64,000 nucleotides of DNA from Diacronema lutheri (Eukaryota; Haptophyta; Pavlovophyceae; Pavlovales; Pavlovaceae). The translations under genes were made by a program, and so were the position numbers. Where the stretch lies: positions 186,001 through 250,000 of the forward strand of contig JAGTXO010000044.1 in the NCBI GenBank assembly GCA_019448385.1, given 5' to 3'. The first letter of the stretch is position 1, and each line of letters opens with the position of its first letter. Shown one piece after another: positions 1-8,496 of this stretch. The notes beneath the pieces were generated by a model, which was not told the DNA's origin, ran no database searches, and was given only the letters and a program-made list of their open reading frames with translations.

Positions 1-402
1 CTCCGCGCGTGGGCGGACGTCGATGCCGACTCGGCGGTGCGTGCGGAGCTGCCGCACCCGGAGACGTCGGCGTCCGCTGCATCCGCCTCCTACCCTTCCC
101 TCCAGCCGCGCGCCAAGCGCGCCAGCGCAAGCGCGCACGGCGGCGGCTGTGGCCGCGGCTCAGACGTTGCGCTCGGCGTGGGGGCCGGCGGCAGCCAGGC
201 GCCGCTCATCGACTCGGCGCTCATCCTCGACCAGCGCGCGGCGTACCTGCACCGGATGCGCATGCGCGTCGTCGCCGACAGGATCACGCTCGATGACGGG
301 CGCGAGTTTACGATCCGGCGCGAGGACAGCTTCACCGGCCTTGCGGCGATGGAGGAATTCCTCGACGCGCCCAAAGCGCAGGGCGAGTGGGACGAGCTCT
401 AG
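1..402 (+). CDS. 3' end of an unrecognised protein-coding gene (partial)
   Basis: The frame is open from the first base of the window and stops at 400-402, so this is the C-terminal part (133 residues visible) of a gene that begins to the left. The first half is Ala/Ser-rich and looks disordered. The last 70 residues look folded (hydrophobic and charged residues alternate, as in DRITLDDGREFTIRREDSF) and end in an acidic tail, GEWDEL. I do not recognise the family. It converges tail-to-tail on the transporter gene, whose stop lies 17 bp downstream, so the two transcripts probably overlap in their 3' UTRs. Confidence 0.5.
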   Translation, partial: LRAWADVDADSAVRAELPHPETSASAASASYPSLQPRAKRASASAHGGGCGRGSDVALGVGAGGSQAPLIDSALILDQRAAYLHRMRMRVVADRITLDDGREFTIRREDSFTGLAAMEEFLDAPKAQGEWDEL

Positions 403-419
403 CCGAGCTCCTAGCGTCC

Positions 420-1928
420 TCACGCCGGCTGCTGCGGTCTCGCGAGGCCCAATTTGCGCTGTGGGCTTGGCTCGACCGCGCCGCCAATCCCGATGGCAAC
501 AACGCCCGCGTCAGGTCGGACCTCATCGCGCTCGGCCATCGGCACCGACGGACGGATGGCCGTCGTCGCCGCGTAGCTCGTGCCTAGCGCGGACGCTGCG
601 ATGAGCGCGCCGCCCACGACCGCCGCCGGCCGGAGCGGCTGGCCGAGGAGCGCGCTCTGAAAAAAGTAGGCGAAGAGCAGCTCGAGAGAAGAAATGACGG
701 CGGCCGGCGCGGCGTCGAGGCGCTGCAGGCCGAGGTTGAGGCACACGTTTGCCACGAGCGACGTCAGCGCGAGGCCGACGAGCGCGAGCCACGAGCGCGC
801 CGTCGCATCGGCGGGCGCAAGCCCTTCGCCCGTCGCGGCCATGGCGGCGAGCGCGCTCGCGGAGAGAAGGCCACCGAGCCACATCGTGAGCGCCACGGCG
901 TCCTGCTGCGTGCCGATTGCGCGCGTCGTGACGACCATCGTCGCGAGCGCGACTGCCGCGGTGAGCGCGAGCACGCTGCCGACGACGCTCTGCATTGACG
1001 CGTGGAGCTCGGCCGGCACGGCTGCGCTGCCGACGCGCCGCCGGTCGGCCTTGGCGACGAGCACGACGCCGGCGCAGACGAGCGCGGAGGCGACGAGGCG
1101 CGCGCGCGTGAGCGGCTCGCGCAGCCAGAACGCGGCGATCAGCACTGCCCACACGGGCGACGAGTATATGAGGCTCGTCGCGTCGCCAATCGGGATGCGC
1201 GCGTACGCGCCGAACGAGCAGAGGATCGAGACCACGCCGCTCGTCTGGCGGAGCGCGCAGAGCGCGACGAAGCGCCAATCGCGGCCAGCGCACAGCGCGC
1301 CGTGCCTACTGTCCGCGCCGCGCAGCGCGACGAAGAGCGCACAGAGGAGCAGGCGGAGCGCGCCATTGTAAAAGGCGACCGCGCTCGAGCCGAACCCTTC
1401 GTCGAGCGCGACGCGCACGAGGAGCGACGAGGTGGCGAAGGCGAACGCACTGCCGCCAACGAGCAGCGCGCCACGAGTGCGCTCTTGCCGCGCGAGCCCC
1501 GTGTCGGCGTTCGCCTCGCCGTCCCGTGTCGCTGTTGGTGCCTCGGCTGGTACGGCCAGCGGCGCCGGCGGCGGGTCGTCGACCGGACGCATCCCGCCCA
1601 GCCGCGCCTTCCACCCGACAGCGCGAACTGCCGTGGCATCGCCATGCGCCTCAGCCCTACGGAACCACAGAGCCGCCTCCACCGGATCCCTCGCGACGCC
1701 GCGCCCCGCCTCGAGGCACTCTGCGAGGCTGTGCTGCGCGAGCGCGTGGCCTTGCGCTGCCGCCTTGCGCATCCACGACATGGCGAGCGCCTCGTCCTGC
1801 GCGACGCCCTCGCCACGAAGTAGCGCCTCAGCGATCTCGAACTGTGAAAGCGCGTCGCCCTGCTCGGCCGCCTCGAGGAACATCTCCACCGCCGACGGCT
1901 CGTCGCGCGTGCCGTCTTGGAGCTGCAT
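420..1928 (-). CDS. Sel1-repeat / EamA (DMT-superfamily) fusion transporter
   Basis: The 502-aa protein has two distinct parts. Residues about 10-95 carry two Sel1-like repeats (AEALLRGEGVAQDEALAMSW and AECLEAGRGVARDPVEAAL), which normally form an alpha-solenoid that binds partner proteins. Residues about 150-475 are a ten-helix EamA-type drug/metabolite transporter with two halves. Each half shows the usual tryptophan-containing and helix-breaking segments, such as IYSSPVWAVLIAAFWLREPL. The closest known architecture for the membrane part is SLC35G-like. A Sel1 domain on the N-terminus of a DMT transporter is unusual. Both parts lie in one open frame, so there is no sign of a false gene merger. 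The start at 1928 leaves only 65 bp to the divergent FAM32A start. The substrate cannot be told from sequence. Confidence 0.85.
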   Translation of the reverse strand: MQLQDGTRDEPSAVEMFLEAAEQGDALSQFEIAEALLRGEGVAQDEALAMSWMRKAAAQGHALAQHSLAECLEAGRGVARDPVEAALWFRRAEAHGDATAVRAVGWKARLGGMRPVDDPPPAPLAVPAEAPTATRDGEANADTGLARQERTRGALLVGGSAFAFATSSLLVRVALDEGFGSSAVAFYNGALRLLLCALFVALRGADSRHGALCAGRDWRFVALCALRQTSGVVSILCSFGAYARIPIGDATSLIYSSPVWAVLIAAFWLREPLTRARLVASALVCAGVVLVAKADRRRVGSAAVPAELHASMQSVVGSVLALTAAVALATMVVTTRAIGTQQDAVALTMWLGGLLSASALAAMAATGEGLAPADATARSWLALVGLALTSLVANVCLNLGLQRLDAAPAAVISSLELLFAYFFQSALLGQPLRPAAVVGGALIAASALGTSYAATTAIRPSVPMAERDEVRPDAGVVAIGIGGAVEPSPQRKLGLARPQQPA

Positions 1929-1993
1929 CCTGGCAGCAACTTCGCCTCGGGGATAACAAGTTTTTCACGCCAAAACGACCGTGGAAGAAAAGA
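1929..1993. promoter_or_regulatory. Short bidirectional promoter between transporter and FAM32A genes
   Basis: Only 65 bp separate two divergent start codons. The stretch is less GC-rich than its surroundings (it contains AACAAGTTTTTCACGCC). No TATA box is evident. Its role as a shared promoter and pair of 5' UTRs is inferred from the geometry alone. Confidence 0.45.
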
Positions 1994-2356
1994 ATGTCGG
2001 ATGCCTACTCCAACGTGGTGGGCGGCTCGCTGAAGCTGAAGGGCAAGAGGGGCAAGACGAAGAAGCGCACGCACACCGAGGCCGAGGTGGTGGTCGCACA
2101 GGATACCGAGGCTGCCCCCGAGGCAGCAGCCATGGCGACCACCGCCGCTTCCGAGGCCGGCGCGAGTGCGCTCCCCGAGGACAAGGCCGGGCTGACAAAA
2201 GCGCAGCTGGACTACGTGCGCGCGCACGAGCGGAACATGAGGCGAAAGGGCGACGAGCAGAAAGCAAAGACGTACCGAGATCGCATCGCGGGGCTCAACG
2301 AGTACCTGTCCAACCTGTCGGAGCATCACGACGTCCCGCGCGTCACCAAGCACTGA
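1994..2356 (+). CDS. FAM32A: FAM32A-like protein
   Basis: This 120-aa protein has the layout of the FAM32A family: N-terminal SYSNVVGGSLKLKG-type motif (here AYSNVVGGSLKLKGKR), a Lys-rich basic block KGKRGKTKKRTHTE, a variable Ala/Glu linker, then a C-terminal helical segment with LTKAQLDYVR and YRDRIAGLNEYLSNLSEHHD. In animals FAM32A is a small nuclear protein found in the catalytic spliceosome, where it helps 3' splice-site docking. That role is family knowledge and is not shown here. The ATG at 1994 is chosen because the family motif starts directly after it; the frame is open further upstream but there it would overlap the divergent transporter. The gene is tail-to-tail with the U32 gene, 146 bp away. 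Confidence 0.85.
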   Translation: MSDAYSNVVGGSLKLKGKRGKTKKRTHTEAEVVVAQDTEAAPEAAAMATTAASEAGASALPEDKAGLTKAQLDYVRAHERNMRRKGDEQKAKTYRDRIAGLNEYLSNLSEHHDVPRVTKH

Positions 2357-2502
2357 GCGCCGCCATTGGGAACGATGCGAACGGGGGCAGGCCGCGAGCA
2401 AGCCGCGATGTTTCTGCATGCTCGCGTGCAGCGTGCGTAACGGCCGGCGCGAGGGCCGGACTGCCCGCCGTCACCGTCAGCATGAGTTGCCAATGAAGAC
2501 GC

Positions 2503-5500
2503 CTAACGCCGCGCGGTTTTCTTGAGCGAGCTCCACTCGCGCTCGCGCTGCACGCGCAGGCTGCCCTCGCCCACGCCGTGCAGCCGGCCGTTCGAATCGT
2601 GCGCGTGCGCGTCCACGAAGGCGAGCACATCGTCGGCTGACGCCTCGTCGCGCACAAGCTGTGCGTACAGCTCGACCAGCCTGATCGCAACGTGCGCCGG
2701 CTCATCGACGAGCTCGATGCGCAAGCGGCGGACGCCGGCCGCGCGCCACGCCCTGACGAAGCGCGCACCGCTCTGCGCCTGCGCGTTGAAGAGCGTGTTG
2801 CGGCAGCCCATGTCGGCGAGGAGGAGGTGGTCGTCGCCCTCCGCCGAGCGCAGGTGCACCGCGTGCCGCTCGCACGGGTGGCCGCAGTCGACGTACGAAT
2901 TGCCCACTGAGAGCGTGCGCGCAAAGACGCAGTGCTCCGTGTGGAAGATGGGCAGGTGCGTGTGCACAATGAGCTCAAGGCGCGCGCTGTCCTCCCCCAG
3001 CCGTCGAGCCATCTCTGCTGCCTGCGCACCGTTGCAGTCGTGCGTCGGCGTGAGCCTTGCGAGGCCGCTGCCAAGCAGCAGCCGGGCGGACGGTGCGTTG
3101 GCCGCGTTGAGCGAAAAGTCGCCATGCAGCGCGAGGGTGCGGAGTGCATCGCCCTCCGCCGAAGCCTCTCGCGCGTCCGCAAGCTGCGCGAGCAGCCCGG
3201 CCGATCGAACGAGCACGCCATCTGCGCCCGCCGCTGCGAGAACCCTCCACAGCCCGTCCTCCGCTGGTTTGATCACCCGCGGCGCGGCCACGATGGCGCG
3301 GAGACCGGCGGCGCGCGCGAGCGCGACGGAGGCCTCGATGCCGCGCATCTCGAGGTGGTCGCAGATGATCTCATCGACAGCCGAGCCGCGCGCGAGGACG
3401 GACGGGAGCGCGCTGAGCGCCTCGACCTGCGCGGCCGTACGGCAGAGGACGCTCAGCCGGACCCCACCTGCCGCATCGCCGCTGTCCGCAGGACGCGGCC
3501 GCGCGCCGTCGGCCGCGCTCGCATGCGCGCGGCGCGCAGCGCGCGGCGGCGGCGGCGTCGCCACCGCATGTGGCGGCGGCTGCGCGGGCCGCGCGCTGCC
3601 CGCCGCGCGCATCTCGACGAGCTGTGATAGCGCCGCGCGGCGCGCAGCCTTGATCTCACGACCAGGCACGTGCAGGCCAGGCGCGAGGTCGCTCGTGTCG
3701 ACCGCGTCGCGCAGCGCGAGCGGCGAGGCGCCGAGGTCGCCGATCGCCTTGGCCGCGGCCGCGGCGAGCGCGTCGGGCGCGCCGACCGACGGCGGCCCTG
3801 AGGGCGGCGCGCGCGTGCTCGGCGCGAGCGGGCTCACTGTGCTCGCCTGCGCGCGTCTGCCCGCACTGTCCACAAGCTCGACGACAAGGGGCTGGCCGCT
3901 CGCCCCGCGCACGGCGACGCGCACGGCCTCGCGCCCGAGCTCGTGCGCGCGCGCGAGCCGCTGGCTCACGGCGCGCTCCAGGCTGAGCTGCTTTGTCCGC
4001 CATACGCGCTGGCCGGCGCGCAGCGCGGGCGCGGCGCGCGCGCCCGCGCGCTGCGGCGGCGCGCGCGGCGCCTGCAGCACGACGTTGTACGCGGCGCCCG
4101 GCCGCTGCAGCTCGGGCGGGACGAGCGCGCCCGTGCGCACATCGTGCACTGCGAGCACCGATCCGCCGAGCTCTCCACCGCCCTTGCCCACCCGTCCGTG
4201 ACCCCCCTCATAATGGCGCGGATCGTCAAAAACGATGCCGTCGCCCATCGCGAGTGGCTGCTCGAGCACGATTGTCGCGCTGAGACCCTCGCGCGGAACG
4301 GCGCCGCCGCCACCGTCGCCATCGCCGCCACTGCCACTGCCGTCAATGGCCGCCACGGCCGCGCGCCCTCCGCCCTCGCGCGTGCGCGTGTCGCGGCCGT
4401 GCGAGACAGTTCCAACAAACACGCCGCGGTGGCCGGGCGTACGGCCGCGAACGAGCTGCTGGTGTGCTGGCCCGCGCAAGAAGCCGCTGCTCAGGCCGTC
4501 GTGCGACTCGTCCTGCGCGCGCGCGAAGAGCTGCGCGAGCTCGGCGCGGCTCGGCGTCCAATCGTCGAGCGTCACCGCGCGCTCCGCAGAGGCGTCCGCC
4601 GTCGCCTCGCCGTCTGCGCCGCCGGTTGCAGGCGGCGCGACGTGCGCGTCGCCCTGCTGCTGCGCCCACGCCGTATCGACAGCCGCGCGGTACGCTCGCG
4701 TCGTTGCGTACACGTACTCCGCGCCCTTGAGCCGCCCTTCGATCTTGAGGGTGGCCGCTCCCGCCGCGATCAGCTGCGGCACGAGCTCGAGCGCGCCGAG
4801 ATCCTGGGGGCTGAGAAGGTACGCGGCACCGCCCTCGAGCTCTGATTCGTCCATGAAGCCCGAGAGGCGGCCATCGACGAGCAGGCCGTACGGCATGCGG
4901 CATGCCTGCGCGCACTGCCCGCGGTTGGCCGAGCGACCGCCCCACGCCTCTGACGAGAAGCACTGTAGCGGCAAGGGCAGGAGGGGGGGGGGGGGGGGGG
5001 GGTGTGTGGTTCGATTCGAGGGGCGAGGGATGGCACATCGCACGCGCGCGAGCTCGCGGCGGGCGCGCGTGGCGCACGCGCGAGCGCGTCGCACCTGGCC
5101 TGAATAAGACACGCAGAGCGCGCCGTGCACAAACACCTCAAGGCCCACATCCGCAAGGCCAGCGCCGTCGAGCGCCGACCGCACGGAGCCAACTTCGTCG
5201 ACCGACAGCTCGCGGCCGACGACGACGGTCTCGGCGCGCGCCTCTCGCGCGGCGTGCACGGCGCCGTGCCCGTCTGTGACGCTCATCTGCGTCGACGCGT
5301 GCACGCCGAGCCCGGGCGCGAGCTCGCGCGCGAGTTGCGCGACGGCGAGGTCCTGCACGATGAGCGCGTGCACGCCTGCCGCGTGCGCGGCGAGGATCAG
5401 GTCGTGGGGCACGCGCGCGTCAAGCTCCTCGTCAAAGGTGAGCACATTGACGCACATGTACCCGCGCACGCCGTGCTCGTTGAGCGTCGCCATCACCTCG

Positions 5501-5907
5501 CCCAGCTCGTCGAGCCCGAAATTGGACGCGCGCGCCCGCGCGTTGAGCCCTGCGGAGCAGCCAAAGTAGACCGCGTCGGCGCCGGCTGCAATCGCCGCGC
5601 GCAGCTGCGGCCAGCCGCCGGCGGGCGCGAGCACGTGCGGCTTGGACCGCGCGGGCACTGCGAGCGGGGCGGCCGCGCCCTCATCCACGCCCTCCGTGTC
5701 GGCTAGCTCGCGGTAGAGCTGTTGGTGCTTGCGCGCGCGCACGGCGCGCGCGCGTTGCCACTCAGGCGGCGGCGCGGCGGCCTGCGCGCCGGCGAGCGCC
5801 ATGCGCGACGCGGCGCGCAACTCAGCGCCGCGTGTCGAGGGTCTCGCCAACCCCAACCCCGCGACCGAGCAGCCCAGCGCGACGGCGAACAGCATCCTGC
5901 TGGGCAC
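2503..5907 (-). CDS. U32-family (RlhA-like) 23S rRNA hydroxylase, plastid/mitochondrial leader
   Basis: The protein is about 1090 aa after removal of one intron (4963-5094, GTGCGA...CTACAG, 132 bp, phase 0). The N-terminus LFAVALGCSVAGLGLARP resembles a signal peptide followed by a transit-like stretch. The U32 core follows: LAPAGGWPQLRAAIAAGADA, ALIVQDLAVAQLARE, VHGALCVSYSGQ, then after the intron CFSSEAWGGRSANRGQCAQ and CRMPY. These cysteines match those that hold the Fe-S cluster in U32 enzymes. A long C-terminal half follows the bacterial RlhA (YdcP) plan, with further Cys in GHPCERHAVHL and DMGCRNTLFNA. E. coli RlhA makes 5-hydroxycytidine at C2501 of 23S rRNA; an organellar counterpart is inferred. 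Without the intron the CYSGQ-CFSS motif is contiguous, which is why the splice is preferred, although the intron has no stop and is a multiple of three. Confidence 0.85.
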   Translation of the reverse strand: MPSRMLFAVALGCSVAGLGLARPSTRGAELRAASRMALAGAQAAAPPPEWQRARAVRARKHQQLYRELADTEGVDEGAAAPLAVPARSKPHVLAPAGGWPQLRAAIAAGADAVYFGCSAGLNARARASNFGLDELGEVMATLNEHGVRGYMCVNVLTFDEELDARVPHDLILAAHAAGVHALIVQDLAVAQLARELAPGLGVHASTQMSVTDGHGAVHAAREARAETVVVGRELSVDEVGSVRSALDGAGLADVGLEVFVHGALCVSYSGQVRRARACATRARRELARVRCAIPRPSNRTTHPPPPPPLLPLPLQCFSSEAWGGRSANRGQCAQACRMPYGLLVDGRLSGFMDESELEGGAAYLLSPQDLGALELVPQLIAAGAATLKIEGRLKGAEYVYATTRAYRAAVDTAWAQQQGDAHVAPPATGGADGEATADASAERAVTLDDWTPSRAELAQLFARAQDESHDGLSSGFLRGPAHQQLVRGRTPGHRGVFVGTVSHGRDTRTREGGGRAAVAAIDGSGSGGDGDGGGGAVPREGLSATIVLEQPLAMGDGIVFDDPRHYEGGHGRVGKGGGELGGSVLAVHDVRTGALVPPELQRPGAAYNVVLQAPRAPPQRAGARAAPALRAGQRVWRTKQLSLERAVSQRLARAHELGREAVRVAVRGASGQPLVVELVDSAGRRAQASTVSPLAPSTRAPPSGPPSVGAPDALAAAAAKAIGDLGASPLALRDAVDTSDLAPGLHVPGREIKAARRAALSQLVEMRAAGSARPAQPPPHAVATPPPPRAARRAHASAADGARPRPADSGDAAGGVRLSVLCRTAAQVEALSALPSVLARGSAVDEIICDHLEMRGIEASVALARAAGLRAIVAAPRVIKPAEDGLWRVLAAAGADGVLVRSAGLLAQLADAREASAEGDALRTLALHGDFSLNAANAPSARLLLGSGLARLTPTHDCNGAQAAEMARRLGEDSARLELIVHTHLPIFHTEHCVFARTLSVGNSYVDCGHPCERHAVHLRSAEGDDHLLLADMGCRNTLFNAQAQSGARFVRAWRAAGVRRLRIELVDEPAHVAIRLVELYAQLVRDEASADDVLAFVDAHAHDSNGRLHGVGEGSLRVQREREWSSLKKTARR

Positions 5908-5972
5908 GGAACGCCGCTACGCGCCTTCCTTCTCGCTCGTCGGCGAGAAGGGGAAACGCGCGCGCGGACAGA
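5908..5972. promoter_or_regulatory. Shared promoter of the RlhA-like / RoxA-like divergent pair
   Basis: The stretch is 65 bp between the two start codons, GC-rich, with no TATA box. The tight head-to-head arrangement implies coordinated transcription of two enzymes that both act on bacterial-type ribosomes (inference). Confidence 0.45.
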
Positions 5973-7337
5973 ATGGCCGTCCTCTGCGTCGCGCTCGCCG
6001 CTTGCGCTGCGTCGGTCGCGCCGAGAATAGCGGCGGGCGAGTGGCGCGGCTTCCCCGCGTCGCGCCGCGCCGAGTTCATGCGCGACTACTGGCAGCAGCG
6101 CCCGCTGCTCATTCGCGGGCTCGTCGGCGCCGACGAGGCGGACATCCTCACGCCCGACGAACTGGCCGGGATCGCGTGCGAGGAGGGCGTCGAGGCGCGC
6201 ATCATCTGCGAGCGCGGGCTCGGAGTGGGCGGCGCGCCTTGGGCGCTCATTCACGGTCCGTTTGGCGACGACGACTTTAGCGCGCTGCCCGAAGAGGGCT
6301 GGACGCTGCTCGTGAACGAGGTGAACATTGTTGTGCCAGATGTCGCGCGGCTGCTCGAGCGCAGGCTCGCAGCGGTGCCGGATTGGAGGTTGGACGACGT
6401 GATGGTGTCGTACGCGGCGAGGAACGGTGGCATCGGCGCGCACTGCGACAACTATGACGTCTTTCTGCTGCAGGGCGCGGGCGAGAGGCGCTGGGAGATC
6501 GAAGAGACTCCGCGCCCGGCCGCCGACGAGGTGCTCGTGCCCGGGCTCTCCGTGCGCGTGCTGCGTGAGTTTGCGCCGGACAGGAGCTGGGTGCTCGGCG
6601 CGGGCGACTGCCTGTACGTCCCGCCGCGCTTCCCGCACCGCGGCACCTCGCTCGACCAGGCGTGCATGACCTACTCGGTGGGCTACCGTGCGCCCAAGGC
6701 GGCTGACCTCGTGCGCGAGTTCGCGCAGCTTGCCGCGCGCGGCTGCGCGGACGACGATTTCTTCGCCGAGCCGGCGGCGCTGCTCGGCGACGGGCGTGCC
6801 GACGTGCCGGGCGAGCTCTCCGCGGGCGCGCTCGACGCGCTCGAGGCCATGCTGCGCGATCGCCTCAGCGCCGCGCTCGACAACCGCGAGGCGCTGCGCG
6901 CGTGGCTCTGCGAGCAGGCGACGGCGCGCAAGCGGGCGCCGCTCCAGTTTGAGGGGGACCACGCCGAGCTCGACGGCCCGGCGCTGGTCGACGAGCTCGC
7001 GCGCGCGCCGCAGCGCGACGGCGTTGTCCAGCTGCGCGCGCAGCTCGCCGACCTCGACCTGTGGCGAGCGGAGGGAGTGGCCTTCGCATTCGCGCGCGCG
7101 GCCGCGCTCGGCGCGGCGAGCGCGTCGCTCTTCGTCGACGGCGAGCGCTTCAACCTGGCCGGCGACGAGGCGGGCGCAGTTGAGCGGCTCGCGGAGGCGC
7201 TGTGCTCCCATCGGCAGCTCAGCTTGCGCCGGCTGCCACTCGCAGGCTGTCCGGCATTTGCGGCGGCGCTGCGTGCCCTCGTGCTCTGCGGCAAGATCTA
7301 CTTCGCGCCGAGCGAAGGCGAGGCGCTCGGCGGCTGA
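5973..7337 (+). CDS. Cupin-4/JmjC ribosomal oxygenase (RoxA/YcfD-like)
   Basis: This 454-aa protein is a 2-oxoglutarate/Fe(II) oxygenase of the JmjC ROX group. The entry motif RAEFMRDYWQQRPLLIRGLV (residues about 30-50) is typical of bacterial YcfD/RoxA. The iron ligands are visible as HCD in IGAHCDNYDVFLLQ and a distal His in CLYVPPRFPHRGTS. A winged-helix-like C-terminal region follows. E. coli RoxA hydroxylates Arg81 of ribosomal protein uL16. The hydrophobic N-terminus (MAVLCVALAACAASVAP) could be a signal or targeting segment toward an organelle; this is inference. The start at 5973 is used because the open frame upstream overlaps the divergent gene and is low complexity. Confidence 0.88.
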   Translation: MAVLCVALAACAASVAPRIAAGEWRGFPASRRAEFMRDYWQQRPLLIRGLVGADEADILTPDELAGIACEEGVEARIICERGLGVGGAPWALIHGPFGDDDFSALPEEGWTLLVNEVNIVVPDVARLLERRLAAVPDWRLDDVMVSYAARNGGIGAHCDNYDVFLLQGAGERRWEIEETPRPAADEVLVPGLSVRVLREFAPDRSWVLGAGDCLYVPPRFPHRGTSLDQACMTYSVGYRAPKAADLVREFAQLAARGCADDDFFAEPAALLGDGRADVPGELSAGALDALEAMLRDRLSAALDNREALRAWLCEQATARKRAPLQFEGDHAELDGPALVDELARAPQRDGVVQLRAQLADLDLWRAEGVAFAFARAAALGAASASLFVDGERFNLAGDEAGAVERLAEALCSHRQLSLRRLPLAGCPAFAAALRALVLCGKIYFAPSEGEALGG

Positions 7338-7395
7338 GAGCGCGGAGCGCGCCGCGGCATCGACATGGCCTGTCGTGTGCGCAGACGCCGATCGC

Positions 7396-8466
7396 TCAGT
7401 CGGCGCGGAGCGCGGCGCCCTGCCGAGCTCGCCTGGCAAAGGCTTGCCACGTGCGGACGGTGCACGGGACCTCCAGCCGAAAATGCGCGACGTAGCAGTG
7501 CGGCGTTACGCAGAGCAGCAGCTCGTAGTACGGGCTGAGGGGCTGCCTGGGCACGGGTGTGCGCATCGCGTCGGGCATTGGCTCGCCGAGCGCGCGCATC
7601 TCGCGGTCGCGGGCGGACCAGCCGGCTGACCAGGGCCCGAGGTGGTAGCCGTACGCGGGCCGCGTCGCGCGCCCCGCGTCGCGCAGCGTCGTGTACACGA
7701 CGGTCGAGCCGAGCACGCTGTCCGCACCGTGCGGCGGCAGCCGTGCGATTGCCTGGGCACTGATGAAGAGCGGGTGCAGGCTGCTCTCGCTGAAGCCGTC
7801 GCCAAACACGCACGGCTTAACGCGCCACGTGCGCGTGTCGCCGAGCGGCCCGGCGATCTGCTGCGGGAAGCGGCGGAAAGGTTCGGCGCGCATCGTCCGC
7901 CGGCCACCATCGTCTGGGAAGATGTAGGTCGCGCGCATCGGTCTGCCTGGCCGGCCGAGATGGTGCGCGAGCGGCATGATGCACGAGGACACGAGCCCAT
8001 CCTCGTCGGTGCTGATGTCCCAGATCACGACCCACGACGCGATCCCGGCGAACCGCGGACTCTCGGCGCTCTTCGCCTCTTCGACCTCCGTGTCGAGGAG
8101 ACCCTCGCGCCCGGCGAGGAGCACGATCCAGCCGCCGGCGCGAGAAGCTGCGTACGCAATCATCTCCGCGTGCTCGTCGTCTGCGCCGCGCCACACCTTG
8201 TCGTACCGGTGGCGGCGCGCCGGCCGGTCGTCGCCCGTGTAAGACCAGCCCTTGGCGATCAGCGCGCGGCAGCGCCGCTCCGCCTCGCCCTCGCAGGCAC
8301 GCCGGAAGTCGGTACACACCTGGGAGGCCGCAGAAAGCTCGAGCGTCGACGTGAGTTGCCTCGCGATGCAGGTGACGCACGCGTCGTCGAGGCGGTCGAG
8401 CAACGAGCAGACACGGATGGGTTCACCCGCCATATGAAGGTTCCATGCTGCGAATGGAGATCCCAT
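7396..8466 (-). CDS. F-box-like protein of unknown function
   Basis: The product is 356 aa, or 345 aa if the second Met at 8433 is used. Residues about 18-55 (VCSLLDRLDDACVTCIARQL, then a CTDFRRAC-type helix) resemble an F-box: a helical segment with leucines followed by 'VC..FR'. No LRR, WD40 or kelch repeats follow. The remaining 280 residues look globular, with tryptophan- and glycine-rich strands (SWVVIWDISTDEDG, YGYHLGPWSAG). Similar N-terminal F-box-like stretches are common in algal proteins of unknown function. The gene lies tail-to-tail with the oxygenase and head-to-head (30 bp) with the cyclic-nucleotide-binding protein. If the F-box reading is wrong, the protein is simply unknown. 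Confidence 0.6.
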   Translation of the reverse strand: MGSPFAAWNLHMAGEPIRVCSLLDRLDDACVTCIARQLTSTLELSAASQVCTDFRRACEGEAERRCRALIAKGWSYTGDDRPARRHRYDKVWRGADDEHAEMIAYAASRAGGWIVLLAGREGLLDTEVEEAKSAESPRFAGIASWVVIWDISTDEDGLVSSCIMPLAHHLGRPGRPMRATYIFPDDGGRRTMRAEPFRRFPQQIAGPLGDTRTWRVKPCVFGDGFSESSLHPLFISAQAIARLPPHGADSVLGSTVVYTTLRDAGRATRPAYGYHLGPWSAGWSARDREMRALGEPMPDAMRTPVPRQPLSPYYELLLCVTPHCYVAHFRLEVPCTVRTWQAFARRARQGAALRAD

Positions 8467-8496
8467 GATGGCCGTTCGTTGACGTTCGCGGACGGG

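Noticed and set aside
2522-4201. A 559-codon plus-strand frame opposite the U32 gene
   Set aside because: Ser/Arg/Ala-rich shadow with no family features; the minus strand carries the conserved U32 cysteines.
5005-5025. GGTTCGATTCGAGG, resembling a tRNA T-loop/B-box
   Set aside because: No matching acceptor or anticodon stem can be drawn around it, and it lies inside the U32 intron.
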